This document shows, in pieces, positions 16,923 to 26,958 of a stretch of DNA of 64,000 bases. The DNA is taken from the NCBI RefSeq assembly GCF_009789555.1, contig NZ_CP046902.1:4604001-4668000 (forward strand), in the 5' to 3' direction. How positions within the stretch are numbered: position 1 is the stretch's first letter; each line of letters opens with the position of its first letter. This DNA is from Stutzerimonas stutzeri. GTDB taxonomy: Bacteria > Pseudomonadota > Gammaproteobacteria > Pseudomonadales > Pseudomonadaceae. Below the pieces are notes generated by a model. It saw only the letters and a program-made list of their open reading frames with translations. It was not told the DNA's origin and ran no database searches. Both the position numbers and the translations under genes were made by a program.

Positions 16923-19900
16923 ATGCTCCGTTTTCGAATCCAGCCCCACGCAAGGACGCTGACATACGCAATGCTCGGTGTGATCCTACTCAGCGCTGCG
17001 GATGCTTCTGCGACCGTATCGCAGAGCCCGTTGAGCTTGACCGTGGGCGTTCCCCCAAACATGCTGCTGACCCTGGACGACTCTGGCAGTATGCGCTGGG
17101 CCTTTGCTCCCGATAACAAGAATAGCTACTCCGCTACACGTCGTGCCAAGTCTAGTACCTTCAACCCCATTTATTACAATCCCGAAGCGAGCTATCAAGC
17201 ACCGATCGTTTTCGATACCTCAGGAAACGAGCATCAGCTTGCCACCAGCTTTACTTCCGCACGAGTTAACGGCTACAACAGCGCTCGCGGAAATCTGAAT
17301 CTATCAAACAACTACAAGGTATCTTGGACTTATGTCTTGGAAGAAGGGTTACCCACCACCTATGGTTATAGCAGCACAAGCAACCGACTAGCGGAAAATC
17401 CGATCAACGACTTTTCTTGCTACGTGGAGTCGCTGAGCAGCAACGGCTCATCGAAAACTTGCAGTACCAGCGCAGGAACAACGGTGAGAATCACACGTGG
17501 CTCTGCTAGGACTTGCACGGCCACCATCGACAACTGGCCGGCCGGAGACTGCACGTATAACAGCAGCAGCGGGCGCTATACGGGAAGCTGGGCGCGTGAA
17601 GGCGTTCCTGCGTACTACTACATTTATGACTCAACAAAGGCTGCAAACTGCACAACCGATAACGACAATTGCTACACTCTCAAGCTGGTCGACAGCGACG
17701 AACAGCAGAACTTTGCTAACTGGTATTCCTTCTACCGCAACCGCGGCCTAGCCACAATCTCCGCCGCGGCGCTGGCCTTTTATGATCTTTCTCCAGCCGT
17801 ACGGCTTAGCTGGCAAGGGCTAGGGCGCTGCACCTCTTTCAATGGCAATGACAGCAACTGTCGGGACAATGCATTCAAGGCCTATTCCCCCGAGCACAAA
17901 GGCCAATTGTACGCTTGGTTACAGAATATCAACTTTAACCAAAGCACCTACCTGCCGGCGGCGATGAAGCGGGCAGGCGAGTTTTACAGAACCTCAACGC
18001 CTTGGCAGAAAAACCCAAATGGTACCGGCAATACAACCCAAAACACCTATGCCTGCCGCGCCAGTTACCACATTATGATGACAGACGGCTTATGGAACGA
18101 ATCGGTAAGCGCTCCCAGTAGCTTTCGGCACGACGCCGCGTCCTTCAATCTGCCCGATGGCGTACATAGGTACAGCGAACGCGCCCCATACTATGATCGT
18201 CAGAGCAATACACTCGCCGACTTAGCCATGCACTACTGGGCGACTGACCTGAACCCAGTTCTGCCAAACGAGCTACCCCCCTACCTTCCATTCAAGAGCG
18301 GCGATTCCACCACCGACTACTGGGATCCGCGCAACGATCCAGCCACATGGCAACATATGACTAACTTTATGATGGGGCTGGGCTTGACCGAGGCCATGGA
18401 TCGTTCGGATATCCCTTGGGACGGTGGTACGCATAAAGGAACGGGCTACGATGCGCTGCTGACGGGACGTGCAGACTGGCCTCCTGCCAGCGACTCAGGA
18501 AACAATAATAACGTCTACGATCTCTGGCACGCTGCAATCAACTCACGAGGCGATTTCTTCAGCGTCGACAGCCCAGAAACCATGGTCCAGGCATTCGACG
18601 ATATTCTGTCACGCATTGCTGATCGCAAATCCACTGCTGCCCGGCCGGCCATCAATTCTGGCCAGATCAGTACCGACGAAAACGACAATGGTACGGTCAA
18701 GACGGTTTCCTATCAGACCTCTTACGCCAGCGATGATAATTGGTCAGGAGACGTCAAACGCTTTGAAAAGGCATGGAATTCCCAAAGCAACACCTTCGAA
18801 ACCACCGAAATCTGGAGCGCCAAGACCGAGGTACCGAGCTGGCAAAGCCGCACGATAAAAATCGCTGGCGAAACCAACAGTGGCCTGATGGACCTCTCTT
18901 GGGCTAACGCTGGCTCTATCGATACCACCGGCAGCCTAGCCCAAAGGCTCAGCCGCGACCCTGAAAACGGCAACGTACCCGATATGCTGGGCGAACAACG
19001 CCTTGAGTATCTGCGTGGCAACCGTAGTGGTGAAGGCACAACATTCCGCCAGCGAAGCAGCGTGCTAGGAGATTTCTATTCGTCCAGCCCAGCCGTAGTG
19101 TCCGGCCCACGCTATCTGGTCAACTTCAGCAACAAGCTCGAAGGCAACACTGCCTACTCTACATTTGCTACCACAATCGCTGGGCGATCCCCACGCCTCT
19201 ATGTAGGTGGCAACGACGGTATGCTTCATGGATTCAACGCTCAGACAGGTGTTGAAGAATTTGCCTTCATTCCCAGCGCGGTATTCCAAAAACTGAACAA
19301 GCTCACAGGCGCTAATTACAGCCATGAATTTTACGTTGATGGCAGTCCTGTCGTGGCCGATGTCTTCAATGGCACTGAATGGCGCACTATCTTGGTTGGA
19401 ACACTTAAAGCCGGCGGGAAATCGGTATTCGCATTGGACATAACCAATCCAGGCAACGAGAAGCTGCTGTGGGAATTTGATGACAGCAGCTTACCTGATG
19501 ACGCGACCGTGAAAATGGGTTACAGCTTTTCCCAACCGACCATTGCGCGCTTGCATACCGGCACATGGACTGTTGTGTTCGGCAACGGCTACGAGAGTGC
19601 TAATAGCACTAATGGCAAGGCAGCTCTGTTCATTGTTGATGCAATGGACGGTACGCTGCTCAACAATTTAGAAGTCGAAGGAACTGACGGTGTCGCTAAT
19701 GGCCTTTCCACTCCCAAGCTTGCCGACTACAACGCTGACGGCGTGGCGGACTATGCGTATGCGGGGGACCTACAGGGAAACGTCTGGCGTTTTGATCTGC
19801 TACGTAACGGCCGCAACGACACCGCGCCCTTCACCACCGAAGACGATAGTGAGAACGCTGTAGCTGACTTTGAAGTAGCTTTTGGCGGTCGGCCGCTATT

Positions 19901-20627
19901 CAGCGCTGTAGCAAATACGGGCAGCGGCAGTCGTCAGCCAATCACCGCCGCCCCTAGCTTAGTCCGCCACCCCTCTGGATTTGGTTATTTAGTTGTATTT
20001 GGAACAGGAAAGTTCTTCGAAACCGGCGATAAGGAAGGCGACAAGAGCTTTGCCCAAACGGTCTACGGCGTTTGGGATAAACAAACTTTGGGTGAAGAAG
20101 CCAGCGATCCGAATATTACCCGTAGCAGCCTGCAAGAGCAGACAATCACCAACCAAATAAGCGTGGAGGCTAACGGCACGACACGCCAGGGCCTAGTCAT
20201 CAGTGACAACAACGTTAATTGGCAGGAAAGCCAAGACCAGTCGGCACAAAATGGATGGTACCTTAACCTTCGGCAGAGCGAAGGCGAGATGGTCGTAGAA
20301 AACATGTCGCAGCTAGGCCGTACCGTGTTCTTTCAGTCACTGATCCCCAACGATGACCCTTGCGGTGATGGCGCCACCAACTGGACCTTCGCCATAAACC
20401 CATTCACGGGTGGCAGAACGCTCCACAACGCCTTCGACTACAGCCCAGTTACCGGCCTCGATACCAATTACGTTTCAGCAATTCGCCAGGACGGCGAAGG
20501 CGGCGGAACTCTTTCGCAAGACTCCGACGGCACTTACCAATACTGCACTGGGCAAGAGTGTGTGAACATCTATCCGGACCCGGCAAGCCTAGGCCGCCAG
20601 AGCTGGCGCCGTGTCGAACAGGAATGA
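16923..20627 (+). CDS. pilY1: Type IV pilus tip adhesin PilY1
   Basis: A 1,234-residue exported tip protein for adhesion, pilus assembly and surface sensing. ATG 16923 is preferred: it follows GAGAG and gives a signal peptide ending DASA. A TTG at 16908 overlaps the pilX stop. The N-terminal von Willebrand A-like domain has a MIDAS core D52-D-S-G-S56. The C-terminal half is the PilY1 beta-propeller, with a calcium-binding EF-like loop D935-Y-N-A-D939-G-V-A-D943 (family knowledge: calcium here controls retraction). The middle region is rich in Ser, Asn and Thr. G+C is visibly low (a hand count of 17281-17400 gives 55 of 120), unlike the flanking core genes. Confidence 0.95.
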   Translation: MLRFRIQPHARTLTYAMLGVILLSAADASATVSQSPLSLTVGVPPNMLLTLDDSGSMRWAFAPDNKNSYSATRRAKSSTFNPIYYNPEASYQAPIVFDTSGNEHQLATSFTSARVNGYNSARGNLNLSNNYKVSWTYVLEEGLPTTYGYSSTSNRLAENPINDFSCYVESLSSNGSSKTCSTSAGTTVRITRGSARTCTATIDNWPAGDCTYNSSSGRYTGSWAREGVPAYYYIYDSTKAANCTTDNDNCYTLKLVDSDEQQNFANWYSFYRNRGLATISAAALAFYDLSPAVRLSWQGLGRCTSFNGNDSNCRDNAFKAYSPEHKGQLYAWLQNINFNQSTYLPAAMKRAGEFYRTSTPWQKNPNGTGNTTQNTYACRASYHIMMTDGLWNESVSAPSSFRHDAASFNLPDGVHRYSERAPYYDRQSNTLADLAMHYWATDLNPVLPNELPPYLPFKSGDSTTDYWDPRNDPATWQHMTNFMMGLGLTEAMDRSDIPWDGGTHKGTGYDALLTGRADWPPASDSGNNNNVYDLWHAAINSRGDFFSVDSPETMVQAFDDILSRIADRKSTAARPAINSGQISTDENDNGTVKTVSYQTSYASDDNWSGDVKRFEKAWNSQSNTFETTEIWSAKTEVPSWQSRTIKIAGETNSGLMDLSWANAGSIDTTGSLAQRLSRDPENGNVPDMLGEQRLEYLRGNRSGEGTTFRQRSSVLGDFYSSSPAVVSGPRYLVNFSNKLEGNTAYSTFATTIAGRSPRLYVGGNDGMLHGFNAQTGVEEFAFIPSAVFQKLNKLTGANYSHEFYVDGSPVVADVFNGTEWRTILVGTLKAGGKSVFALDITNPGNEKLLWEFDDSSLPDDATVKMGYSFSQPTIARLHTGTWTVVFGNGYESANSTNGKAALFIVDAMDGTLLNNLEVEGTDGVANGLSTPKLADYNADGVADYAYAGDLQGNVWRFDLLRNGRNDTAPFTTEDDSENAVADFEVAFGGRPLFSAVANTGSGSRQPITAAPSLVRHPSGFGYLVVFGTGKFFETGDKEGDKSFAQTVYGVWDKQTLGEEASDPNITRSSLQEQTITNQISVEANGTTRQGLVISDNNVNWQESQDQSAQNGWYLNLRQSEGEMVVENMSQLGRTVFFQSLIPNDDPCGDGATNWTFAINPFTGGRTLHNAFDYSPVTGLDTNYVSAIRQDGEGGGTLSQDSDGTYQYCTGQECVNIYPDPASLGRQSWRRVEQE

Positions 20628-20659
20628 AAGATGAACCAGGAATTTAAGCAGGATCCGCT

Positions 20660-21076
20660 ATGAAACACACCCAAGATGGTTTCAGCTTAATAGAATTGAT
20701 GATCGTCGTTGCAATCATCGGTATTCTTGCAGCTATCTCATATCCGAGCTACGACGAATACGTCAAGCGCGGCAACCGTACCGAAGGGCAGGCATTACTG
20801 GGCGATGCGTCTGCTCGGCAAGAGCGGTACTTTTCGCAAAACAATACCTATGTCACGTCTAACGCAGATATCGCCAAGCTGGGCCTTAGGAATGGCGGTA
20901 CATCGGAAACCGGCAAATACGAGCTGACTGTGAGTGAAGGCACTGATGAGGGCGGCTACGCCCTAACAGCAGAACAGAAGTTCGGAGATACCAAGTGCGG
21001 CGACTTGACTTTGAATGCTCTGGGCGCGAAAGGACGCAGCGGTAGTGGTAAGAGCGTAGAGGAATGCTGGCGGTAA
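20660..21076 (+). CDS. pilE: Type IV minor pilin PilE
   Basis: A 138-residue pilin-like protein with the classical site QDG|FSLIELMIVVAIIGILAAISYPSYDEYVKRGNR. This is the PilE-type core of the minor-pilin complex. A C-terminal cysteine pair (TKCGDLTL and EECWR) would close a disulfide loop. It begins only 32 bases after the pilY1 stop, so the pilY2 gene that sits at this point in P. aeruginosa is absent. The gene after it, ispH, is convergent. Confidence 0.92.
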   Translation: MKHTQDGFSLIELMIVVAIIGILAAISYPSYDEYVKRGNRTEGQALLGDASARQERYFSQNNTYVTSNADIAKLGLRNGGTSETGKYELTVSEGTDEGGYALTAEQKFGDTKCGDLTLNALGAKGRSGSGKSVEECWR

Positions 21077-21110
21077 TCACGCCAGAATCCCTCTAAAAAA
21101 GCGCTGACCT

Positions 21111-22055
21111 TTACACCGCCTTCAGCCGCAGCTCCTTTGGCATCGAGAACGTGACGTTCTCGGGGCGACCGTCGAGTTCGGCCATGCCGGTGGCACCCCA
21201 GGCTCGGAGTTGGTCGATCACGCCGCGCACCAGCACCTCCGGTGCTGAGGCGCCGGCAGTGATGCCGACGCAGGCGATATTATCGAACCAGTTGCGGTCG
21301 AGGTCTTCTGCCCCATCGATCAGGTAAGCGGGCGTGTCCATGCGCTCGGCCAGTTCGCGCAGGCGATTGGAGTTCGAGCTGTTCGGGCTGCCGACCACCA
21401 GAACCACATCGCACTCAGCGGCCAGTTGCTTGACGGCGTCCTGGCGGTTCTGTGTGGCGTAGCAGATATCGTCCTTACGTGGGCCACCGATGCTGGGAAA
21501 GCGCTCACGCAGCGCATCGATTACCCGGCTGGTGTCGTCCATCGAAAGCGTCGTCTGGGTAACGAAGGCCAACGAATCGGGGTTACGCACCTGCAGCCTG
21601 GCGACGTCTTCCTCGTCCTCGACCAGATAGATCGAACCGCCGTTGGCGGTGTCGTACTGCCCCATGGTGCCTTCCACCTCGGGATGTCCCTGGTGGCCGA
21701 TGAGGATGCATTCACGCCCTTCCCGGCTGTATTTGGTCACTTCGAGATGGACCTTGGTCACCAATGGGCAGGTGGCGTCGAATACCTTGAGCCCGCGCTT
21801 GTCCGCCTCCATCCGCACGGCCTGCGAAACGCCGTGCGCACTGAAGATGACGATGAAGCCATCCGGCACCTGGTCCAGCTCGTCGACAAAAATCGCGCCC
21901 CGCTCGCGCAGATCTTCCACCACGAATTTGTTGTGCACCACTTCGTGACGCACGTAGATCGGAGGCCCGAACACTTCCAGCGCACGGTTGACGATCTCGA
22001 TGGCGCGATCGACACCGGCACAGAAGCCACGCGGATTAGCGAGTTTGATTTGCAT
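21111..22055 (-). CDS. ispH: 4-hydroxy-3-methylbut-2-enyl diphosphate reductase
   Basis: The last step of the MEP isoprenoid pathway, giving IPP and DMAPP; a cytoplasmic [4Fe-4S] enzyme. The start at 22055 gives 314 residues, the family norm, beginning MQIKLANPRGFCAG. Iron-sulfur cysteines are C12, C96 (DATCPLV) and C198 (DICYATQNRQ). The active-site histidines lie in HEVVHNK, SAHGVS and GHQGHPEVEGT. It is the last gene of the minus-strand run ribF-ileS-lspA-fkpB-ispH, 152 bases after fkpB. Confidence 0.98.
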   Translation of the reverse strand: MQIKLANPRGFCAGVDRAIEIVNRALEVFGPPIYVRHEVVHNKFVVEDLRERGAIFVDELDQVPDGFIVIFSAHGVSQAVRMEADKRGLKVFDATCPLVTKVHLEVTKYSREGRECILIGHQGHPEVEGTMGQYDTANGGSIYLVEDEEDVARLQVRNPDSLAFVTQTTLSMDDTSRVIDALRERFPSIGGPRKDDICYATQNRQDAVKQLAAECDVVLVVGSPNSSNSNRLRELAERMDTPAYLIDGAEDLDRNWFDNIACVGITAGASAPEVLVRGVIDQLRAWGATGMAELDGRPENVTFSMPKELRLKAV

Positions 22056-22207
22056 GTGATTCTCGGCACTCGAGCGGGTGAGAGTTGAGTGTAACGCCAG
22101 ATCGGCCCCCTGCAGCACAGCGAGCCCGTCATCGCGATGGGGTGCGCGCCGCCTATGGCCCTGTGCATGCGGCGCCTACGGCGACAGCGTAGGGCGCCGG
22201 CGGGCAC

Positions 22208-22645
22208 TCAGACCGGCTTGACCTCGAATATTTCCACATCGAACGTCAGCGCCTTGCCGGCCAGCGGATGGTTGAAGTCAACCGTGACCTGACGCTCATC
22301 GTAGGCTTTGACGATGCCCGGCAGTTCGGTCTTGGCCGCATCGTTGAAGATCACCAGCAGGCCCTCGGACAGCTCCATGCCTTCGAACTGGCTACGCGGC
22401 ATGGTCTGTACATTCTGCGGGTTATGCTGGCCGAAGCCTTGCTCCGGCGTCATCCGGAAGGTGCGCTTGTCACCCGCCTTGAGCCCGAACAGTTGCTGTT
22501 CGAAGCCGGGCAACAGATTACCGTCACCGACCTTGAACGTCGCGGGCTGCTTGTCGAACGTCGTATCGACCTGCTCACCATTTTCCAGACTGAGCGCGAA
22601 GTGCAGGGTGACCTGCATGTCCGGCCCGATGCGTTGTTCAGTCAT
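22208..22645 (-). CDS. fkpB: FKBP-type peptidyl-prolyl isomerase FkpB (SlpA)
   Basis: A 145-residue SlyD-like cytoplasmic prolyl isomerase/chaperone. The FKBP half (THFALSLENGEQVDTTF region and LPGFEQQLFGLKAGDKRTFRMTPEQGFG) flanks an inserted IF chaperone domain (about residues 75-125), then FNHPLAGKALTFDVEIFEV. Its start codon overlaps the lspA end by 8 bases, indicating translational coupling. The lspA-fkpB-ispH order is conserved in gammaproteobacteria. Confidence 0.95.
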   Translation of the reverse strand: MTEQRIGPDMQVTLHFALSLENGEQVDTTFDKQPATFKVGDGNLLPGFEQQLFGLKAGDKRTFRMTPEQGFGQHNPQNVQTMPRSQFEGMELSEGLLVIFNDAAKTELPGIVKAYDERQVTVDFNHPLAGKALTFDVEIFEVKPV

Positions 22646-23141
22646 TTACCGTTTCTCCCGTTTTACTGCTACGGAACATGTCCAGCGCCAGCATCACGGC
22701 GCCTATGGTGATTGCGCTGTCGGCGACGTTGAATGCCGGGAAATACCAGCGGTTCTGCCAATGCACCAGAATAAAGTCGACGACGTGGCCCAGCATCACG
22801 CGATCGTAGAGATTGCCGATCGCGCCTCCCAGTACCAACGCCAGCGCAACGGCCAGCCAGGTTTCACCGGGCTTCAAACGCTTCATCCAGATCACCAATA
22901 CGACGCTGACGCCAATGGCGATCACCGCGAAAAGCCAGCGCTGCCAACCGGAATGGTCAGCCAGGAAGCTGAAGGCAGCGCCCGTGTTGTAGGCCAAGGT
23001 CCAGGCGAAGTAATCAGGAATCACGTCGACTTTCTGGTACAGGCTGAAGTTGGCCTCAAAGTAGTGCTTGGTGGCCTGGTCCAGTGCAATGACCAGCACA
23101 CTGAGCCAGAGCCACGCCAGCTTGCCTGAACGGGACGTCAT
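22638..23141 (-). CDS. lspA: Lipoprotein signal peptidase
   Basis: Aspartyl protease of the inner membrane (signal peptidase II) that removes the signal peptide of diacylated prolipoproteins. It has 167 residues and four transmembrane segments. Catalytic aspartates are D122 (GHVVDFI) and D141 (FNVADSAI), with the conserved N-YN-GAAFSF and GGAIGNLYDR motifs. It is 33 bases downstream of ileS and overlaps fkpB. Confidence 0.97.
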   Translation of the reverse strand: MTSRSGKLAWLWLSVLVIALDQATKHYFEANFSLYQKVDVIPDYFAWTLAYNTGAAFSFLADHSGWQRWLFAVIAIGVSVVLVIWMKRLKPGETWLAVALALVLGGAIGNLYDRVMLGHVVDFILVHWQNRWYFPAFNVADSAITIGAVMLALDMFRSSKTGETVND

Positions 23142-23174
23142 GCGACACGCCCCGAGTCGAAACCCGACCGGCCG

Positions 23175-26006
23175 TTACGCATAGTGACGAACCTCGCCAG
23201 CGCCTTCGATGTTCTCGACGCAGCGCCCGCAGATCTCCGGATGCCCGGCATGCGCGCCCACGTCCGGCAGGTGATGCCAGCAACGGCCACACTTGGGGTT
23301 GGCGGTTTTGGCAACCTGCAGTTTCAGGCCGGGCAGTTCGCTTTCGACGGCATCGACGGGCGCTTCGGTGAGCGGGGCGACCCGGACAGCCGAGGTAATC
23401 AGCACGAAGCGCAGCTCATTGCCCAGCTTGGCCAGATCGTTCACCAACGCATCTTCGGCATAAAGTACAACCTCAGCTTGCAGGTTGCCGCCGATGGTCT
23501 TGGCCGCGCGTTGGGCTTCCAGTTCCTTGTTCACGGCAGCCTTGACCGCCATGACTTTGTCCCAGAAGGCGCGACCCAGCTCGACACTCTCCGGCAGTTC
23601 GCTGAGCCCTTTATACCAGGTATTGAGCATCACCGATTCGTTGCGCTCGCCGGGCAGGTACTGCCAGATTTCATCGGCGGTGAACGACAGGATCGGTGCG
23701 ATCCAGCGCACCAGCGCCTCGGCGATGTGGTACAGCGCGGTCTGGCAGGAGCGGCGCGGCAGGCTGTCGGCACCGGTGGTGTACTGGCGATCCTTGATGA
23801 TGTCGAGGTAGAAACCGCCCAGTTCCTGCACACAGAAGTTGTGCACCTTCTGATAAACGTTCCAGAAGCGGTAGGTGCCGTAGGCTTCCTCGATCTCCCG
23901 CTGCAGCAGCAGGGCACGATCGATGGCCCAGCGATCCAGCGCAATCAGTTGTTCCGCTGGGACCTGATGCCGAGCCGGATCGAACCCGTCCAGGTTACTC
24001 AGCAGGAAACGCGCGGTGTTGCGAATACGGCGATAGGAGTCCGCGCTGCGCTGGAGGATGACCTTGGAGACGGCCATCTCGCCGGAATAGTCCGTGGAGG
24101 CCACCCATAGACGCAAAATATCGGCGCCCAGGCTGTCGGTGACTTCCTGCGGCGCGACGACATTGCCCAGAGACTTGGACATCTTGCGTCCGTTCTCGTC
24201 GACCACGAAGCCGTGGGTCAGCAGCCCTTTGTACGGCGCATGGCCATCGATTGCCGAACCGGTCAGCAGCGACGAATGGAACCAGCCGCGGTGCTGGTCG
24301 GAACCTTCCAGGTACAGGTCCGCACGCGGACCGTTTTCATGTCCCATCGGGTGCGAGCCGCGCATCACATGCCAATGCGTGGTGCCGGAGTCGAACCAGA
24401 CGTCCAGGGTGTCACTGATCTTCTCGTACTGTGCCGCTTCGTCACCCAGCAGTTCGACCGCGTCCAGTTTGGACCAGGCCTCGATGCCGCCCTGCTCCAC
24501 GCGCTGTGCCACCGCTTCCATCAGCTCGACGGTACGCGGATGCAGCTCGCCGCTTTCCTTGTGCAGGAAGAACGGGATCGGCACGCCCCAGATCCGCTGA
24601 CGCGAGATGCACCAGTCCGGACGCCCGGCGATCATGCCGTGCAGCCGTGCCTGGCCCCACGCGGGGACGAACTCGGTCTGCTCGATGGCGTCCAGCGCGC
24701 GACGACGCAGCGAACTGCCGTCGTGCACCACTTTGTCCATGCCGACAAACCATTGCGCCGTGGCGCGATAGATCAGCGGTGTCTTGTGCCGCCAGCAATG
24801 CATGTAGCTGTGCCGGATCGACTCATGCTTGAGCAGCGCGCCGACTTCACGCAGCTTTTCGACGATGGCCGGATTGGCCTTCCAGATGAACTGGCCACCA
24901 AAGAACGGCAGGTCCGACACGTAGACACCGTGGCTCTGCACCGGGCTGAGGATGTCGTCGTTTTCCATGCCGTAATGCTTGCAGGACCGGAAGTCGTCTT
25001 CACCGTAAGCAGGCGCCGAGTGCACGATGCCGGTACCCGCGCCGGTTTCCACGTACTCAGCCAGGTGCACGGGCGCAAAGCGCTCATAGAACGGATGGCA
25101 GAAGCGAATGAGCTCCAGCGCCTTGCCCTCGCAGCGCGCAATGATCTCGCCTTCCAGCCCGTAGCGTTGCAGACAGGAATCGACCAACGCTTCGGCAAGC
25201 ACCAGCAGCTTTTCGCCGGTGTCGACCAGGGCGTAGACGAAGTCGGGATGGACGTTGAGCGCCTGGTTGGCCGGAATGGTCCAGGGCGTCGTGGTCCAGA
25301 TGACGATGCTGGCCGGCTTGCTCAGCGATGCGACAGAGAACGCCGTTGCCAGCTTGTCGGCGTCTTCGACCTGGAAGGCGACGTCGATGGCATCGGACGT
25401 CTTGTCCTGGTACTCGACTTCCGCCTCGGCCAGGGCCGAGCCGCAATCGAAACACCAGTTCACTGGCTTCAGGCCCTTGAAGACGAAACCGCCCTCGACC
25501 ATTTTCGCCAGCGCGCGTATCTCACCGGCTTCGTTGGCGAAGTCCATGGTGCGATACGGGTTGCCCCAATCGCCAAGCACGCCGAGACGGATGAAGTCGG
25601 CCTTTTGTCCCTCGATCTGCTCGGCGGCATAGGCACGGCAGCGCTCCCGGGTCAGGTCGGCCGGCTGGTTCTTGCCGTAGGTGATCTCGACCTTGTGCTC
25701 GATCGGCAGGCCGTGGCAATCCCAACCCGGCACATAGGGCGCATCGAACCCGGCGAGCGTCTTGGACCGAACGATGAAATCCTTGATGACCTTGTTGACC
25801 GCGTGACCGATGTGAATGCTGCCGTTGGCGTATGGCGGGCCGTCGTGCAGGACGAATTTGGGGCGACCTTCGCCGATCTGCCGCAGCTTCCGGTAGAGGT
25901 CAATACTGTTCCAGCGCTCCAGGGTCTCCGGCTCGCGCTGTGGCAGACCGGCCTTCATCGGAAACGCCGTGGACGGCAGATTGAGGGTCGCTTTGTAATC
26001 GGTCAT
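23175..26006 (-). CDS. ileS: Isoleucyl-tRNA synthetase
   Basis: Class I synthetase charging tRNA-Ile, with an editing domain. The start at 26006 gives 943 residues beginning MTDYKATLNLP. The HIGH motif is at 65-68 (GSIHIGHAVNK) and KMSKS at 608-612. The C-terminal zinc site has CGRC and CGRC pairs (PKCGRCWHH and EICGRCVEN), typical of the bacterial mupirocin-sensitive type. The start codon is separated from the ribF stop by one base, so the two are tightly coupled. Confidence 0.98.
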   Translation of the reverse strand: MTDYKATLNLPSTAFPMKAGLPQREPETLERWNSIDLYRKLRQIGEGRPKFVLHDGPPYANGSIHIGHAVNKVIKDFIVRSKTLAGFDAPYVPGWDCHGLPIEHKVEITYGKNQPADLTRERCRAYAAEQIEGQKADFIRLGVLGDWGNPYRTMDFANEAGEIRALAKMVEGGFVFKGLKPVNWCFDCGSALAEAEVEYQDKTSDAIDVAFQVEDADKLATAFSVASLSKPASIVIWTTTPWTIPANQALNVHPDFVYALVDTGEKLLVLAEALVDSCLQRYGLEGEIIARCEGKALELIRFCHPFYERFAPVHLAEYVETGAGTGIVHSAPAYGEDDFRSCKHYGMENDDILSPVQSHGVYVSDLPFFGGQFIWKANPAIVEKLREVGALLKHESIRHSYMHCWRHKTPLIYRATAQWFVGMDKVVHDGSSLRRRALDAIEQTEFVPAWGQARLHGMIAGRPDWCISRQRIWGVPIPFFLHKESGELHPRTVELMEAVAQRVEQGGIEAWSKLDAVELLGDEAAQYEKISDTLDVWFDSGTTHWHVMRGSHPMGHENGPRADLYLEGSDQHRGWFHSSLLTGSAIDGHAPYKGLLTHGFVVDENGRKMSKSLGNVVAPQEVTDSLGADILRLWVASTDYSGEMAVSKVILQRSADSYRRIRNTARFLLSNLDGFDPARHQVPAEQLIALDRWAIDRALLLQREIEEAYGTYRFWNVYQKVHNFCVQELGGFYLDIIKDRQYTTGADSLPRRSCQTALYHIAEALVRWIAPILSFTADEIWQYLPGERNESVMLNTWYKGLSELPESVELGRAFWDKVMAVKAAVNKELEAQRAAKTIGGNLQAEVVLYAEDALVNDLAKLGNELRFVLITSAVRVAPLTEAPVDAVESELPGLKLQVAKTANPKCGRCWHHLPDVGAHAGHPEICGRCVENIEGAGEVRHYA

Positions 26007-26007
26007 T

Positions 26008-26958
26008 TCAGTCCTGACTCGTGGTAAAGGGTGAAGCTCGCCAGTATTCGCGAGCTGCGGCGATATCCGCCTCGATCGCCGTCTTGAGCGCCTCCAGCGA
26101 GGCGAAACGCTGCTCATCACGCAGCTTGCGGTGGAAGGTCACACGCAACAGGCGACCATAGAGATCGCCCTGATAGTCGAGCAAGTGCACTTCCAGATGC
26201 GGTTGGCCGTCGCTTTCCACCGACGGGCGCATGCCGATGTTGGCCACCGCCGGCTGATGGATACCCTCGACGTAGGTGCTCACCATGAACACGCCGCTGA
26301 GCGGTGTGCTCCTGCGTTTGAGCTGGATATTGGCAGTCGGCGCACCAAGCTGCCGCCCAAGCGCCTGCCCATGCATGACCCGTCCGGTAATGCTGAACGG
26401 TCGCCCGAGCAACTTCTGCGCCAGCACCAGATCGCCATCGGCGAGCACCTGACGCAGCCGAGTACTGCTGACACGCTCACCGTCCACCTCGATGGTGGTG
26501 GCCGCCTCGACCGTGAATCCTTCCGCGGCACCCGCCTTCAACAGAAAGTTGAAATCGCCGGCGCGGTCGCAACCGAAACGAAAGTCGTCGCCTACTTCCA
26601 GGTGCCGGACGCCGAGGCCTTCGACCAGTGTCGCGTGAACGAACTCGGCGGCACTCAGCTCACGCAAACGGCGGTTGAAGGCCAGGCACAGGACGAGGTC
26701 GACACCTTGCTCGTCGAGCAACTGAAGCTTTTCACGCAGCCGCGTCAGCCGCGCGGGCGCCTTGTCCGGTGCAAAATATTCACGCGGCTGCGGTTCGAAA
26801 ATCACCACGCAGCTGGGCAAGCCAAGCTCGGCGGCACGCTCGCGCAGGCGCGCCAGGATGGCCTGATGCCCCCGGTGAACCCCGTCGAAATTGCCGATGG
26901 TGGCGACGCAACCCCGATGCCGGGGCCGCAGGTTATGAAGACCTCGAACCAGCTGCAT
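26008..26958 (-). CDS. ribF: Bifunctional riboflavin kinase/FMN adenylyltransferase
   Basis: Makes FMN and FAD from riboflavin. The start at 26958 gives 316 residues. The N-terminal adenylyltransferase domain has GNFDGVHRGHQAIL (nucleotidyl-transferase motif) and GDDFRFGCDRAGD, with SSTRLRQVLADGD. The C-terminal kinase domain has GQALGRQLGAPTANI and GVFMVSTY. It lies between murJ and ileS as in P. aeruginosa. Confidence 0.97.
   Translation of the reverse strand: MQLVRGLHNLRPRHRGCVATIGNFDGVHRGHQAILARLRERAAELGLPSCVVIFEPQPREYFAPDKAPARLTRLREKLQLLDEQGVDLVLCLAFNRRLRELSAAEFVHATLVEGLGVRHLEVGDDFRFGCDRAGDFNFLLKAGAAEGFTVEAATTIEVDGERVSSTRLRQVLADGDLVLAQKLLGRPFSITGRVMHGQALGRQLGAPTANIQLKRRSTPLSGVFMVSTYVEGIHQPAVANIGMRPSVESDGQPHLEVHLLDYQGDLYGRLLRVTFHRKLRDEQRFASLEALKTAIEADIAAAREYWRASPFTTSQD

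Noticed and set aside
24213..26027. 604-codon open frame opposite ileS
   Set aside because: Antisense shadow of a highly expressed GC-rich gene; no recognisable protein features.
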